Source: an uncultured Collinsella sp. (GTDB lineage Bacteria > Actinomycetota > Coriobacteriia > Coriobacteriales > Coriobacteriaceae). From it: DNA of 64,000 bases. A program made the position numbers and the translations under genes. The DNA lies in NCBI GenBank assembly GCA_902493375.1, contig CABUPH010000007.1:59049-123048 (forward strand). Direction: 5' to 3'. Under the pieces are notes generated by a model. That model had not been told where the DNA came from. It was given only the letters and a program-made list of their open reading frames with translations, and ran no database searches. Shown here in pieces: positions 7,817-15,568 of the stretch. The stretch's first letter is position 1. Each line of letters opens with the position of its first letter.

Positions 7817-9949
7817 GTGGCAAAAAAGCCTCAGCACGCTCAGAATAACCAGCGCAGTCAGCAGGGCAAACAGGGCCAGCAGCAAAAGCGCGGCGGCAAG
7901 GCCCAGGGCGGCCACGCCGCTCATACCCCGGCAGCGCCCGCCCGTCCCTGGCGCCCGGGCCGCGATAAGTTCCTCCCAGTCAGCCGCGCCGATATGGACG
8001 CGCGCGGTTGGGACCAGTGTGACTTTGTCTACATCTGCGGCGACGCCTACGTGGACCACCCCAGCTTTGGTATGGCCATCATCAGCCGCGTACTCGACGC
8101 GCACGGCTACAAAGTGGGCATCATCTGCCAACCCGACTGGACCGATCCCGCCAGCATCAGCGTGCTCGGTGAGCCGCGCCTGGGCTTTTTGGTCAGTGCC
8201 GGCAACATGGACTCCATGGTCAACCACTATTCGGTGACCAAGCACCGCCGCCACACCGACGCCTATACCCCCGGTGGCGAGGAGGGGCACCGCCCCAATC
8301 GTGCCGTCACGGTCTACGGCAACCTCATCCGCCAGACGTTCAAGGACGCCCCCATCATTATCGGCGGCATCGAGGCGAGCCTGCGCCGCCTGGCCCACTA
8401 CGACTACTGGCAAGACAAGCTCAAGCGCTCGGTGCTGCTCGACTCGGGCGCCGACATCCTCATCTACGGCATGGGCGAGCACGCGATCGTCGAGATCGCC
8501 GACGCGCTCGACGCCGGACTGCCCGTCGATCAGATCACCTATATCAACGGCACCGTCTACCGCACCAGCTCGCTCGACGAGGTCTATGACTACGACCTGC
8601 TTCCCAGCTGGGACGACCTTGCCGCCGACAAGCTCAACTACGCGCGCAGCTTTAACGTGCAGCAGCAGAACATGGACCCCATCACCGGGCATCGTCTGGT
8701 AGAGCCCTACCCCAACAGCGTCTATGTGGTGCAGAACCCACCGTCGGCCACGCTCACCACCGACGAGATGGACGAGGTGGCCGAACTCCCCTACGCACGC
8801 GATTGGCATCCCGATTACGACGCGGCGGGCGGCGTGCCGGCCTTTGCCGAGATCAAGTTTTCCATTAGCTCCAACCGCGGGTGCTTTGGTGAGTGCTCAT
8901 TTTGCGCGCTGACCTTCCACCAGGGCCGCGTGCTGCAGATGCGCAGCCACGACTCGATCATGCGCGAGGCCGAGCTGCTCACACACGACCCCGAGTTTAA
9001 GGGCTACATCAACGACGTGGGCGGACCGACGGCCAACTTTAGCCGCCCGGCCTGCGACAAGCAGCTCAAGCACGGCGTGTGCAAGAACAAGCGCTGCCTG
9101 TGGCCGAGTGTGTGCAAGAGCATGGTGGTCGACGAAAGCGGCTACACGCAGCTGCTGCGCGACCTGCGCCAGCTGCCGGGCGTCAAAAAGGTCTTCGTCC
9201 GCAGCGGCATCCGCTTTGACTACACCATGGCCGATGCCTCGGACGAGTTTTTGCGCGAGCTGCTGGAACACCATGTCTCGGGCCAACTGCGCGTGGCGCC
9301 CGAGCACGTGAGCGACGCGGTGCTCTCCGTGATGGGCAAGCCGAGCCGCGCCGTCTACGATGCGTTCTGCCGCAAATTTGAGCGCTTGAACCGCGAATAC
9401 GGACTCAAGCAGTACGTTGTGCCGTATCTGATTTCGAGCCACCCCGGCTCGACCATGAAGGAAGCCGTGGACCTTGCCGAGGCCGTGCGCGACATGGGCT
9501 ACATGCCCGAGCAGGTGCAGGACTTCTACCCCACCCCGTCCACCATGTCGACCTGCATGTACTACACCGGCGTGGACCCGCGCACCATGGAGCCGATCTA
9601 CGTGGCGCGCGACCCGCACGAAAAGGCCATGCAGCGCGCGCTGATTCAGTATCGCAAACCCGAGAACTACAAGCTCGTGCGCGAGGCGCTGGAGAAGGCC
9701 GGGCGTCGTGACCTGATTGGCTACACCAAGCATTGCCTGATCCGTCCCGTACCGCCGCGCCCGGGCGAGACGTCTGCTGGCGGCGGACATGGGACCGGCA
9801 AGAAGGGCGGCAAGGCCCACGGTGGCGCTGGCAAGGGACCCAAAGGCAGCAAGGGCCACGGCGGCATGTCGCGTGCGCAAAACACCGCAGGGCGCAATCG
9901 CGCGGCCCAGGGACGGCAGGGCGCCAACGGAGGCGGACGTCGCAACTAG
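7817..9949 (+). CDS. YgiQ-family radical SAM protein
   Basis: This 710-residue protein has the YgiQ layout. An N-terminal domain (FLPVSRADMDARGWDQCDFVYI to about residue 330) is followed by a radical SAM core with the 4Fe-4S motif CFGECSFC (C-x3-C-x2-C) and a further cysteine cluster CKNKRCLWPSVC. The C-terminal DUF3362-like end contains VQDFYPTPST. The last 60 residues are a Gly/Lys-rich basic tail (KGGKAHGGAGKGPKG). The reaction is not established for the family. The GTG at 7817 has GGGAGG five bases upstream; an in-frame ATG at 7646 has no such site. Its stop codon overlaps that of the convergent CPBP gene within CTAG at 9946-9949. Confidence 0.9.
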   Translation: MAKKPQHAQNNQRSQQGKQGQQQKRGGKAQGGHAAHTPAAPARPWRPGRDKFLPVSRADMDARGWDQCDFVYICGDAYVDHPSFGMAIISRVLDAHGYKVGIICQPDWTDPASISVLGEPRLGFLVSAGNMDSMVNHYSVTKHRRHTDAYTPGGEEGHRPNRAVTVYGNLIRQTFKDAPIIIGGIEASLRRLAHYDYWQDKLKRSVLLDSGADILIYGMGEHAIVEIADALDAGLPVDQITYINGTVYRTSSLDEVYDYDLLPSWDDLAADKLNYARSFNVQQQNMDPITGHRLVEPYPNSVYVVQNPPSATLTTDEMDEVAELPYARDWHPDYDAAGGVPAFAEIKFSISSNRGCFGECSFCALTFHQGRVLQMRSHDSIMREAELLTHDPEFKGYINDVGGPTANFSRPACDKQLKHGVCKNKRCLWPSVCKSMVVDESGYTQLLRDLRQLPGVKKVFVRSGIRFDYTMADASDEFLRELLEHHVSGQLRVAPEHVSDAVLSVMGKPSRAVYDAFCRKFERLNREYGLKQYVVPYLISSHPGSTMKEAVDLAEAVRDMGYMPEQVQDFYPTPSTMSTCMYYTGVDPRTMEPIYVARDPHEKAMQRALIQYRKPENYKLVREALEKAGRRDLIGYTKHCLIRPVPPRPGETSAGGGHGTGKKGGKAHGGAGKGPKGSKGHGGMSRAQNTAGRNRAAQGRQGANGGGRRN

Positions 9950-10857
9950 GGCAGTGGTGCGCTCGCTGCGTCCATCCCACACGCGTGGCGCAGCGAGCGC
10001 ATTGCCTCAACGAGGATGGCACCGGCGATAGCAACCGTAATTGCCACGTCGAACGGCGTGTTCACAAACCAGAGCAACGTCATGAGGTACGAGCCGACAT
10101 TAAAGGCAAAGTGCAACAGGATCGTGTAGCGGAGCTTTCCGGTCGTCACGAGCACCCAGCCAAAAATGAGGCCGGCAGCGCCCGCATAGCAGCCCTGCAC
10201 CCAGTTCATGTGCATAAAGCCGAAGACCGCCGCCTGCAGCACGATTGCCGCGGCGACGCCCCAGGTACTCGGGGCCGCCCAGGGCACTATGGTGCCGTCT
10301 TGCGGTCGCACGAGACGTCGGCGCTTCCAAAGTGGGCGGCACTGCGGGTTAAACGCTCGGAGCGAAAACTCAAAAATGATGCCGCGCACCAGCAGCTCCT
10401 CGCAAAACGGAGCGCCGAGCACCGTAGTCAGGACGGCGAGATAGCTGGTGTCGTCCATGCCTGTTTCCTCGACAAGTTCACTGTAATCGGCCGCGGCCTC
10501 GGGCAACAATGACAGTACGGCGTCGGTCACGTAGCCAACGACCACCTGCAGTGCCAAGCCGATCACGATAACGCAGGCAATGCGCTTCCACGCGCTACGC
10601 ACTCCCCCGCCAAGCGGACGCTCACCTTGCCAGCGCGCGATAAACGACCGCGGCCACAAATAACGCCACCATAGCAGCGCCATCAAAAACGACGCCGTCT
10701 GAGCGACGGCTTGAAACCATTGAATATCGAGGTTGTCGATCGGGAAACCCGTCAGCGCCGACACGATGTCCAGCACGGAGAACAAAACCATGCTCAGGAC
10801 AATATCGGCAGCGACGACGCCAAAACAGGCAAGCGCCCAAACCAGCGCATTGAGCAT
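9946..10857 (-). CDS. CPBP-family intramembrane protease
   Basis: The protein has 303 residues and about eight membrane segments. It carries the three motifs of the CAAX-protease / bacteriocin-processing (Abi) family: EELLVRGIIFE (E-E-x3-R) near residue 180, FGFMHMNWVQG (F-x3-H) near 235 and HFAFNVG (H-x3-N) near 275. These membrane glutamic endopeptidases cleave or protect against peptides, but the target here is unknown. The ATG at 10857 is preceded by GGAGGAGG. The stop codon is shared with the convergent gene in a 4-bp overlap, so no separate terminator lies between them. Confidence 0.87.
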   Translation of the reverse strand: MLNALVWALACFGVVAADIVLSMVLFSVLDIVSALTGFPIDNLDIQWFQAVAQTASFLMALLWWRYLWPRSFIARWQGERPLGGGVRSAWKRIACVIVIGLALQVVVGYVTDAVLSLLPEAAADYSELVEETGMDDTSYLAVLTTVLGAPFCEELLVRGIIFEFSLRAFNPQCRPLWKRRRLVRPQDGTIVPWAAPSTWGVAAAIVLQAAVFGFMHMNWVQGCYAGAAGLIFGWVLVTTGKLRYTILLHFAFNVGSYLMTLLWFVNTPFDVAITVAIAGAILVEAMRSLRHACGMDAASAPLP

Positions 10858-10873
10858 GCCGACCTCCTCCCGA

Positions 10874-10924
10874 CGACTAGTCATTGGGGACGTTCTTCAA
10901 CGACTAGCTGTTGGGGACAGTCTT
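10874..10924. repeat. Tandem pair of CGACTAG-TTGGGGAC repeats
   Basis: Two 24-base direct units (10874-10897 and 10901-10924) share 19 positions: CGACTAG, three variable bases, TTGGGGAC, two variable bases, TCTT. A third copy, 23 of 24 identical to the first, is at 36747-36770. The pair overlaps the 3' end of the RelB-type gene and supplies its last codons and stop. Confidence 0.75.
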
Positions 10925-11102
10925 TGCCAAAGGCCCCGCTGGGCGAAATGTCGAACGGAAAGGTGCCGCAGCGATTGAAGGCGGCGATGAACATGCGGAT
11001 GGCGTTGGACGGCGTGGTGCCTACGAGTTGGGTTGCCGCCGCGAAGGCCGCCTTTTCCTCGGGCAAGACCTTCGCGACAACCGGGGTCATGTGTTCTGCC
11101 AT
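10881..11102 (-). CDS. RelB/DinJ-type antitoxin, orphan, with repeat-derived C-terminus
   Basis: This is a 73-residue protein. The segment VVAKVLPEEKAAFAAATQLV followed by TPSNAIRMFIAAFNRCGTFPFDI is the ribbon-helix-helix core of RelB/DinJ antitoxins, which repress their own promoter and neutralise a RelE/YafQ toxin. The last ~17 residues are encoded inside the GGGGAC repeat at 10874-10924, and the stop is one of only two TGA stops in the window. No toxin gene follows: the next minus-strand gene (CPBP) begins at 10857. It may be a remnant of a pair broken by repeat insertion. The ATG at 11102 has AAGGAAG upstream. Longer frames upstream lack one. Confidence 0.75.
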   Translation of the reverse strand: MAEHMTPVVAKVLPEEKAAFAAATQLVGTTPSNAIRMFIAAFNRCGTFPFDISPSGAFGKDCPQQLVVEERPQ

Positions 11103-11216
11103 GGCGCTTCCTTTTTGAAACGACGGTGGTGCGGATAGATGCGGGCCACGCGGCTGGGCGACGGGCTGTGAAGGCAACCCGATTGGCCCGCATCTGGAGT
11201 TTGTTTCTACTGCGTT

Positions 11217-11245
11217 GGTATTACTTGGTAATCCTAAGTATTACC
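11217..11245. promoter_or_regulatory. Candidate antitoxin operator upstream of the RelB-type gene
   Basis: GGTATTACTT (11217-11226) and AAGTATTACC (11236-11245) are inverted with one mismatch. A third half-site GGTAAT (11227-11232) lies between them. Such palindromes are typical autoregulatory sites for RelB/DinJ proteins. The site lies about 115 bases before the gene in an otherwise unassigned AT-richer stretch. Confidence 0.4.
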
Positions 11246-11318
11246 CCGCAGATAGAATACCATACCCAACCCTATGGGGACGGAGAAAAAACGGATCATT
11301 TTGTTGCTGAGTAAGTAT

Positions 11319-12695
11319 TTAGAGCGTGATGATGTCCGAGATATTGAGGGCCTGAGCGTCGACGGCATCGTGCGTAGCAAGCAACAGCATGCGGCCGTCG
11401 AGCAAGTCGAGCACAACCTCGGCGCATGCGTCGCGCGCAGCGGTATCTAGGCCGGTAAAGGGCTCGTCCAGAATCACTGCGCCGCCCGGACACAGCAGGG
11501 CTCGGGCAATCTCGACGCGACGGCGCTGCCCGCCCGAGAGCTCGGCCACACGAGCATGCACATCGACCCCCGGCACCAGCAGGCGCAACAGGGCCGCGGC
11601 ACTCGAGGCGTCCACGCGCGCGTCGGCGCACACCAGCACGTTATCCAAAGCCGAGGCGCCCTCTACCAGGCGTACATCCTGAAACACCATGGAGCACGGC
11701 GCGCACTCCCCCGCTGCCAACGAAAGCAGCGTCGACTTGCCCGTGCCCGAAGCGCCCATCACACAGATACGCCCACCCGCGGGCACGTTGAGCACCAGAC
11801 CATCCAGCGCCGGCGCCCAGGGCGCGCGATCGCCCACGGCAAGTGCAAGCTCCGCCGCAGCGCTATCGCTCGCAGCCCCCGCACGCCCGCGCAATCCATG
11901 CCCATGCGCCCGCACGGCCACGCGCCACGCCACGGGTCCCGAAACCCGCAGCAGCCACACCAGCACGCGCTCACAAGCCCACGAGGCGGCAACGACCAGC
12001 ACGGTCCAAGCCAGCAGATCAGTCGTCTCAATCAAAAGCTTCGCCTGATAGATGCGCTCACCCACGGTGCCCACCGCCATGCCGATCAGCTCCGCCGCCA
12101 CGCCGGCCTTCCAGCTCATGCCAATCACGGCGCGGGCGCACGAAAGCACAAACGGCAGGACTTCGCGCCAGGTGTGGGCACAAAACAGTCGCCAGCCCCG
12201 CACGCCATGCAGGCGAAACATCTGCTCCAGCGGCTTATCCACTTGTGCCAAGCCCTCGGTCAGCGAAAAATACACGCCCGGCAGCGCCATCAAAAAGACT
12301 GCCGCGATGCCCACGCGTGCCGACCCCAACCAAATAAGCAGCAGGACCACCACGCAGGCGACCGGCGTCGCCTTAACAAACGAAAGCGCCGGCGCCACCA
12401 GGCGGGCAAACGTCCGCGACCGCACCGAGACTCCCGCCAGCACGCCGCCGCACATCGCGGCAAGCGCCAGCCCGCCCAAGATTCGCGCGCCTGAGCCCAC
12501 CAGAATCGCCCACGTGCCGGCATCGCATACCAGCCGCAGCAACGCCACCACAACAGCACCCGGCCCCGGCAAAATCAACGGCTGCGCCACAAGACCCGCC
12601 ACCAGCATCCACGCGGCAAGCCAAAAGGCGGCAACGGCACCTGCTGCCGTCACCGCCTTTATACGCTCTGTAATTTGTCGAGCAAACGCACGCAC
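11319..12695 (-). CDS. Fused ABC transporter permease and ATPase, SsuCB type
   Basis: This 458-residue protein joins two subunits that are normally separate. Residues 1-255 are a six-helix permease of the nitrate/sulfonate/taurine type (EAA loop region GLAQVDKPLEQMFRLHGVRG). Residues about 275-458 are an ATPase with Walker A GASGTGKST, a Q-loop MVFQD, signature LSGGQRRRVEIARAL, Walker B AVILDEP and H-loop ATHD. The ATPase is short. The GTG start at 12695 is three bases past the stop of the upstream binding-protein gene, and GGAG lies inside that gene's last codons. It is the last gene of the hydrogenase operon. The substrate is unknown. Confidence 0.85.
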   Translation of the reverse strand: MRAFARQITERIKAVTAAGAVAAFWLAAWMLVAGLVAQPLILPGPGAVVVALLRLVCDAGTWAILVGSGARILGGLALAAMCGGVLAGVSVRSRTFARLVAPALSFVKATPVACVVVLLLIWLGSARVGIAAVFLMALPGVYFSLTEGLAQVDKPLEQMFRLHGVRGWRLFCAHTWREVLPFVLSCARAVIGMSWKAGVAAELIGMAVGTVGERIYQAKLLIETTDLLAWTVLVVAASWACERVLVWLLRVSGPVAWRVAVRAHGHGLRGRAGAASDSAAAELALAVGDRAPWAPALDGLVLNVPAGGRICVMGASGTGKSTLLSLAAGECAPCSMVFQDVRLVEGASALDNVLVCADARVDASSAAALLRLLVPGVDVHARVAELSGGQRRRVEIARALLCPGGAVILDEPFTGLDTAARDACAEVVLDLLDGRMLLLATHDAVDAQALNISDIITL

Positions 12696-12698
12696 GGG

Positions 12699-13754
12699 CT
12701 ACTCCATGTAGTAGAAATCATCGGCCGGGAGCTTGCCGCCCACGGCACTCGCGTCCGCATCGGCCAGCACCTGTAGGTACCCACCGAGCGCCGCCTTCAT
12801 ATCCTTCCCGGTCTGGCAGACAAGCATGCACCCAGGAATCGCTTTTTCGGCAATCGTGGCGTTATCCACAATGCCCGCATTGACCACGGCCTGCGCCCAG
12901 TCTGCCGGCGCCGCATTGACGGCCTTAACGCTCGCCGCATGGCAGCTCAAGAACTCCGCCACAGCCTCGGGATGTTCCTCGGCAAACGCGCGGCGCACCA
13001 CGGTCACGCCCGTCAGCAGGCGCGAACCCGTGTCACCCGCCAGCTCATCCCACACATCGGTCAGACTTACCGGCGCTGACAGCTTGCCTTCGCTCTTGGC
13101 GATGGCAGCGGTCTTGAACGGCTCCGGCAGCACGCCCACGGCAGACGGATCGGCAAGCAGGGCCGACAGCACCTCGGTGGGCTCGCTCTTAAACTCGAGC
13201 GTCACCTGACCGGCCAAGCCCGCGCGCTCCAGCAGGTAGTTCATGACGTACTCCGGCGTGGCGCCCTTGCCCGTCATATAGACAGTATGGCCCGCCAGAT
13301 CGCCAAACGAGGCCACACTCGCGTCGCCCGTCACAATGTTCAGCACGCCCAGCGTGTTGATGTCGATGACCTGCACCGCGCCCTCGGTCTTGTTGTAGAG
13401 CACGCTCGCCACGTTGGCGGGCACCAGGGCGATATCGATATCGCCCTGAATGACCTTGGGCACAATCTCGTCGGCGGCAGTGTTGATCGCAAAGTCGAAC
13501 TCATTGTCCGTCTCGCCATCGGCAGCCTGGTCCATAAACTGCACCAGGCCAATCGAGGTCGGCCCCTTGAGCGAGGCGACGTGCACCTCGACCGGCTCTG
13601 CGGCAGCACCGGCGCCGTCCGTGGCAGCCGAGCCCGCGGCGGACCCGGCACCGGCAGCCCCGCCGCCACAGCCCGCGAGCGCAAGTGACAGGGCGCCCGC
13701 GGCGAGCGCCGAGGCAAACCCCCGGCGCGACATTTCAAAATCAAACGCGCGCAT
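12699..13754 (-). CDS. ABC transporter solute-binding lipoprotein with Tat-like signal
   Basis: The protein has 351 residues. The N-terminus has a twin-arginine motif (MSRRGFASAL), a hydrophobic stretch and a lipobox LAGC at about residue 30, followed by a Gly/Ala/Ser-rich linker. It is therefore probably a Tat-exported lipoprotein. The body resembles NMT1/SsuA-like binding proteins (GDIDIALVPANVASVLYNKT, then a second lobe with HTVYMTGKGATPEYVMNYLL). These feed SsuCB-type transporters such as the fused one that follows. The ATG at 13754 is two bases past the hydrogenase stop, with GAGGGG upstream. Ligand unknown: sulfonate, a thiamine precursor or another small molecule are all possible. Confidence 0.85.
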   Translation of the reverse strand: MRAFDFEMSRRGFASALAAGALSLALAGCGGGAAGAGSAAGSAATDGAGAAAEPVEVHVASLKGPTSIGLVQFMDQAADGETDNEFDFAINTAADEIVPKVIQGDIDIALVPANVASVLYNKTEGAVQVIDINTLGVLNIVTGDASVASFGDLAGHTVYMTGKGATPEYVMNYLLERAGLAGQVTLEFKSEPTEVLSALLADPSAVGVLPEPFKTAAIAKSEGKLSAPVSLTDVWDELAGDTGSRLLTGVTVVRRAFAEEHPEAVAEFLSCHAASVKAVNAAPADWAQAVVNAGIVDNATIAEKAIPGCMLVCQTGKDMKAALGGYLQVLADADASAVGGKLPADDFYYME

Positions 13755-13756
13755 CG

Positions 13757-15568
13757 CTAGCACGTCCCCTCGTTAGGCATCGTCCATGCGTGATGGTCGG
13801 TATGCAGCAATTCCTCGGCCAGCGGCGAGAGCGGCTCGCCCAAGAACTCGCGGTAGCACGCCTGGACATCGGGATTCTCGTGCGAGAAGCGAATGTCCGC
13901 CTTCGCATCCAGGCCCCACAGTACCTGGCCGCGCTCGGCTGCCAGCTCGCAACCGTCGTGGATAGGCTGACCGCCGCCACCGACGCAGCCGCCCGGGCAT
14001 GCCATAACCTCGACGAAGTCATAGCTCACACGGCCGTCGCGAATCGCATCGAGTAGGCGGGCGGCGTTGCCCAGCCCGTGCGCCACGGCGACGCGCACCT
14101 TGGTGCCATCGATATCGGCCACGGCCTCCTTCCAGCCGTCCAGGCCGCGCACGTCGGTAAAGAAATCGGCGTCGGGGTTCTTGCCCGTCACCAGGTAATA
14201 GGCCGAGCGCACGGCGGCCTCCATCACGCCGCCCGTGGCGCCAAAGATCACACCCGCGCCTGTGCCAAAGCCCAGCGGCGTATCGAGCGGCTCCTCAACC
14301 AGCGTGTCCACGCTCACGTGGCTCGCGCGGATCATGCGCACCATCTCGCGCACCGTCAGCGCAACGTCCACATCGGGTGCGCCGCCCTCGCCCATCATGC
14401 TCGGCAGCGCGCACTCGGCCTTCTTGGCCGTGCACGGCATAACGGACACCACGAACAGGCGCTCGGGCTCCACGCCCAGCACCTTGGCGTAGTAGGTCTT
14501 GGCGATGGCGCCGAACATCTGCTGCGGCGACTTGGACGTGGACAGGCTGTCGACAAACTCCGGATAGCGCGCCTTCACAAAGCGCACCCAGCCCGGGCAG
14601 CAGCTCGTAAACATGGGCCAGCCGCGGCTATCGTCCTCACCCTTAGCGGCGGCACCCAGGCGCTCGAGCAGCTCGGATCCCTCCTCCATAATGGTGAGAT
14701 CAGCCGAGAAGTCGGTGTCGAACACGTACTCAAAGCCCACGCGGCGCAGCGCGCAAGCCAGACGCTCAACGGTTGCCTCCTCGCGCGGAATGCCAAGTTC
14801 CTCGCCCCATGCGCTACGCACGGCCGGCGCGATCTGCACCAGCACGATCTTGTCGGGATCGGCGAGCGCGTCAAACACGGTCTCGGTATCGTCGCGCTCG
14901 CGCAGTGCGCCCGTCGGGCAATGCGTGATGCACTGGCCGCACGCGACGCAATCGGTCTTGCCAATCGGCGCGCGCCCGCGGGTACCCACGGCGGTGTGCG
15001 TGGCGCGGTTGGTCAGGTCCCAAATCCCCAGGCCCTGCACGCTCTCGCACACCTTGATGCAGCGCATGCATTTAATGCACTTGTCGTTTTCGCGGATGAT
15101 GGGGAAATCGAAATCCCAGCCCTCGCCCGCCAAATGCCTTTGATACGGCAGATAGAAAATGCCCAGGTCGTTGGCGATGGTCTGTAGGTTGCAGTTGCCG
15201 CTGCGCACGCAGCTCGTGCACTGCGAATCGTGCTGGGACAGCAGCAGCTGCACGTTGGTGCGACGGGCCTCGCGGGCCTTGGGGCTGTTGGTGTGGACCA
15301 CCATGCCATCGAGCACGTAGTTGTTGCAGGCGGCAACCAGCTGGTCGCAGCCCTCAACCTCGACCACGCACACGCGGCAGCCGCCGATCTCGTTCAGATC
15401 GCGCAGGTAGCACAGGGTGGGAATCTGGATACCGACGGACTTGGCCGCGTCCAGGATCGTGGTGTGCTCGGGTACCACGACCTCGCAATTATCGATAGTG
15501 AGCTTGACCATATTGAGTGCTCCGCTTTCGGTGTTGTCGCTGACAGTGGGGTTGTTGAGCTCTACCAT
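13757..15568 (-). CDS. [FeFe] hydrogenase, group A, catalytic subunit
   Basis: This 603-residue cytoplasmic hydrogenase has these clusters in order. A 2Fe-2S plant-type domain (CYLRDLNEIGGCRVC) is near residue 55. A His-ligated 4Fe-4S domain (HDSQCTSCVRSGNC) follows, then two 4Fe-4S clusters (CIKCMRCIKVC and CVACGQCITHC). The H-cluster domain has all three signatures: FTSCCPGWVRF, MPCTAKKAE and MACPGGCVGGGGQP. Length and layout match Clostridium-type HydA and NADP-reducing HndD. The ATG at 15568 overlaps the end of the upstream flavoprotein gene by 7 bases and has GGAGG. It probably passes electrons between H2, ferredoxin and NAD(P)H through the neighbouring flavoprotein. No HydEFG maturases are in the window. 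Confidence 0.95.
   Translation of the reverse strand: MVELNNPTVSDNTESGALNMVKLTIDNCEVVVPEHTTILDAAKSVGIQIPTLCYLRDLNEIGGCRVCVVEVEGCDQLVAACNNYVLDGMVVHTNSPKAREARRTNVQLLLSQHDSQCTSCVRSGNCNLQTIANDLGIFYLPYQRHLAGEGWDFDFPIIRENDKCIKCMRCIKVCESVQGLGIWDLTNRATHTAVGTRGRAPIGKTDCVACGQCITHCPTGALRERDDTETVFDALADPDKIVLVQIAPAVRSAWGEELGIPREEATVERLACALRRVGFEYVFDTDFSADLTIMEEGSELLERLGAAAKGEDDSRGWPMFTSCCPGWVRFVKARYPEFVDSLSTSKSPQQMFGAIAKTYYAKVLGVEPERLFVVSVMPCTAKKAECALPSMMGEGGAPDVDVALTVREMVRMIRASHVSVDTLVEEPLDTPLGFGTGAGVIFGATGGVMEAAVRSAYYLVTGKNPDADFFTDVRGLDGWKEAVADIDGTKVRVAVAHGLGNAARLLDAIRDGRVSYDFVEVMACPGGCVGGGGQPIHDGCELAAERGQVLWGLDAKADIRFSHENPDVQACYREFLGEPLSPLAEELLHTDHHAWTMPNEGTC

Noticed and set aside
10858..10880. Toxin gene partner of the RelB-type antitoxin
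   Set aside because: Only 23 bases separate the antitoxin stop from the next start, and no toxin-like frame lies upstream either.
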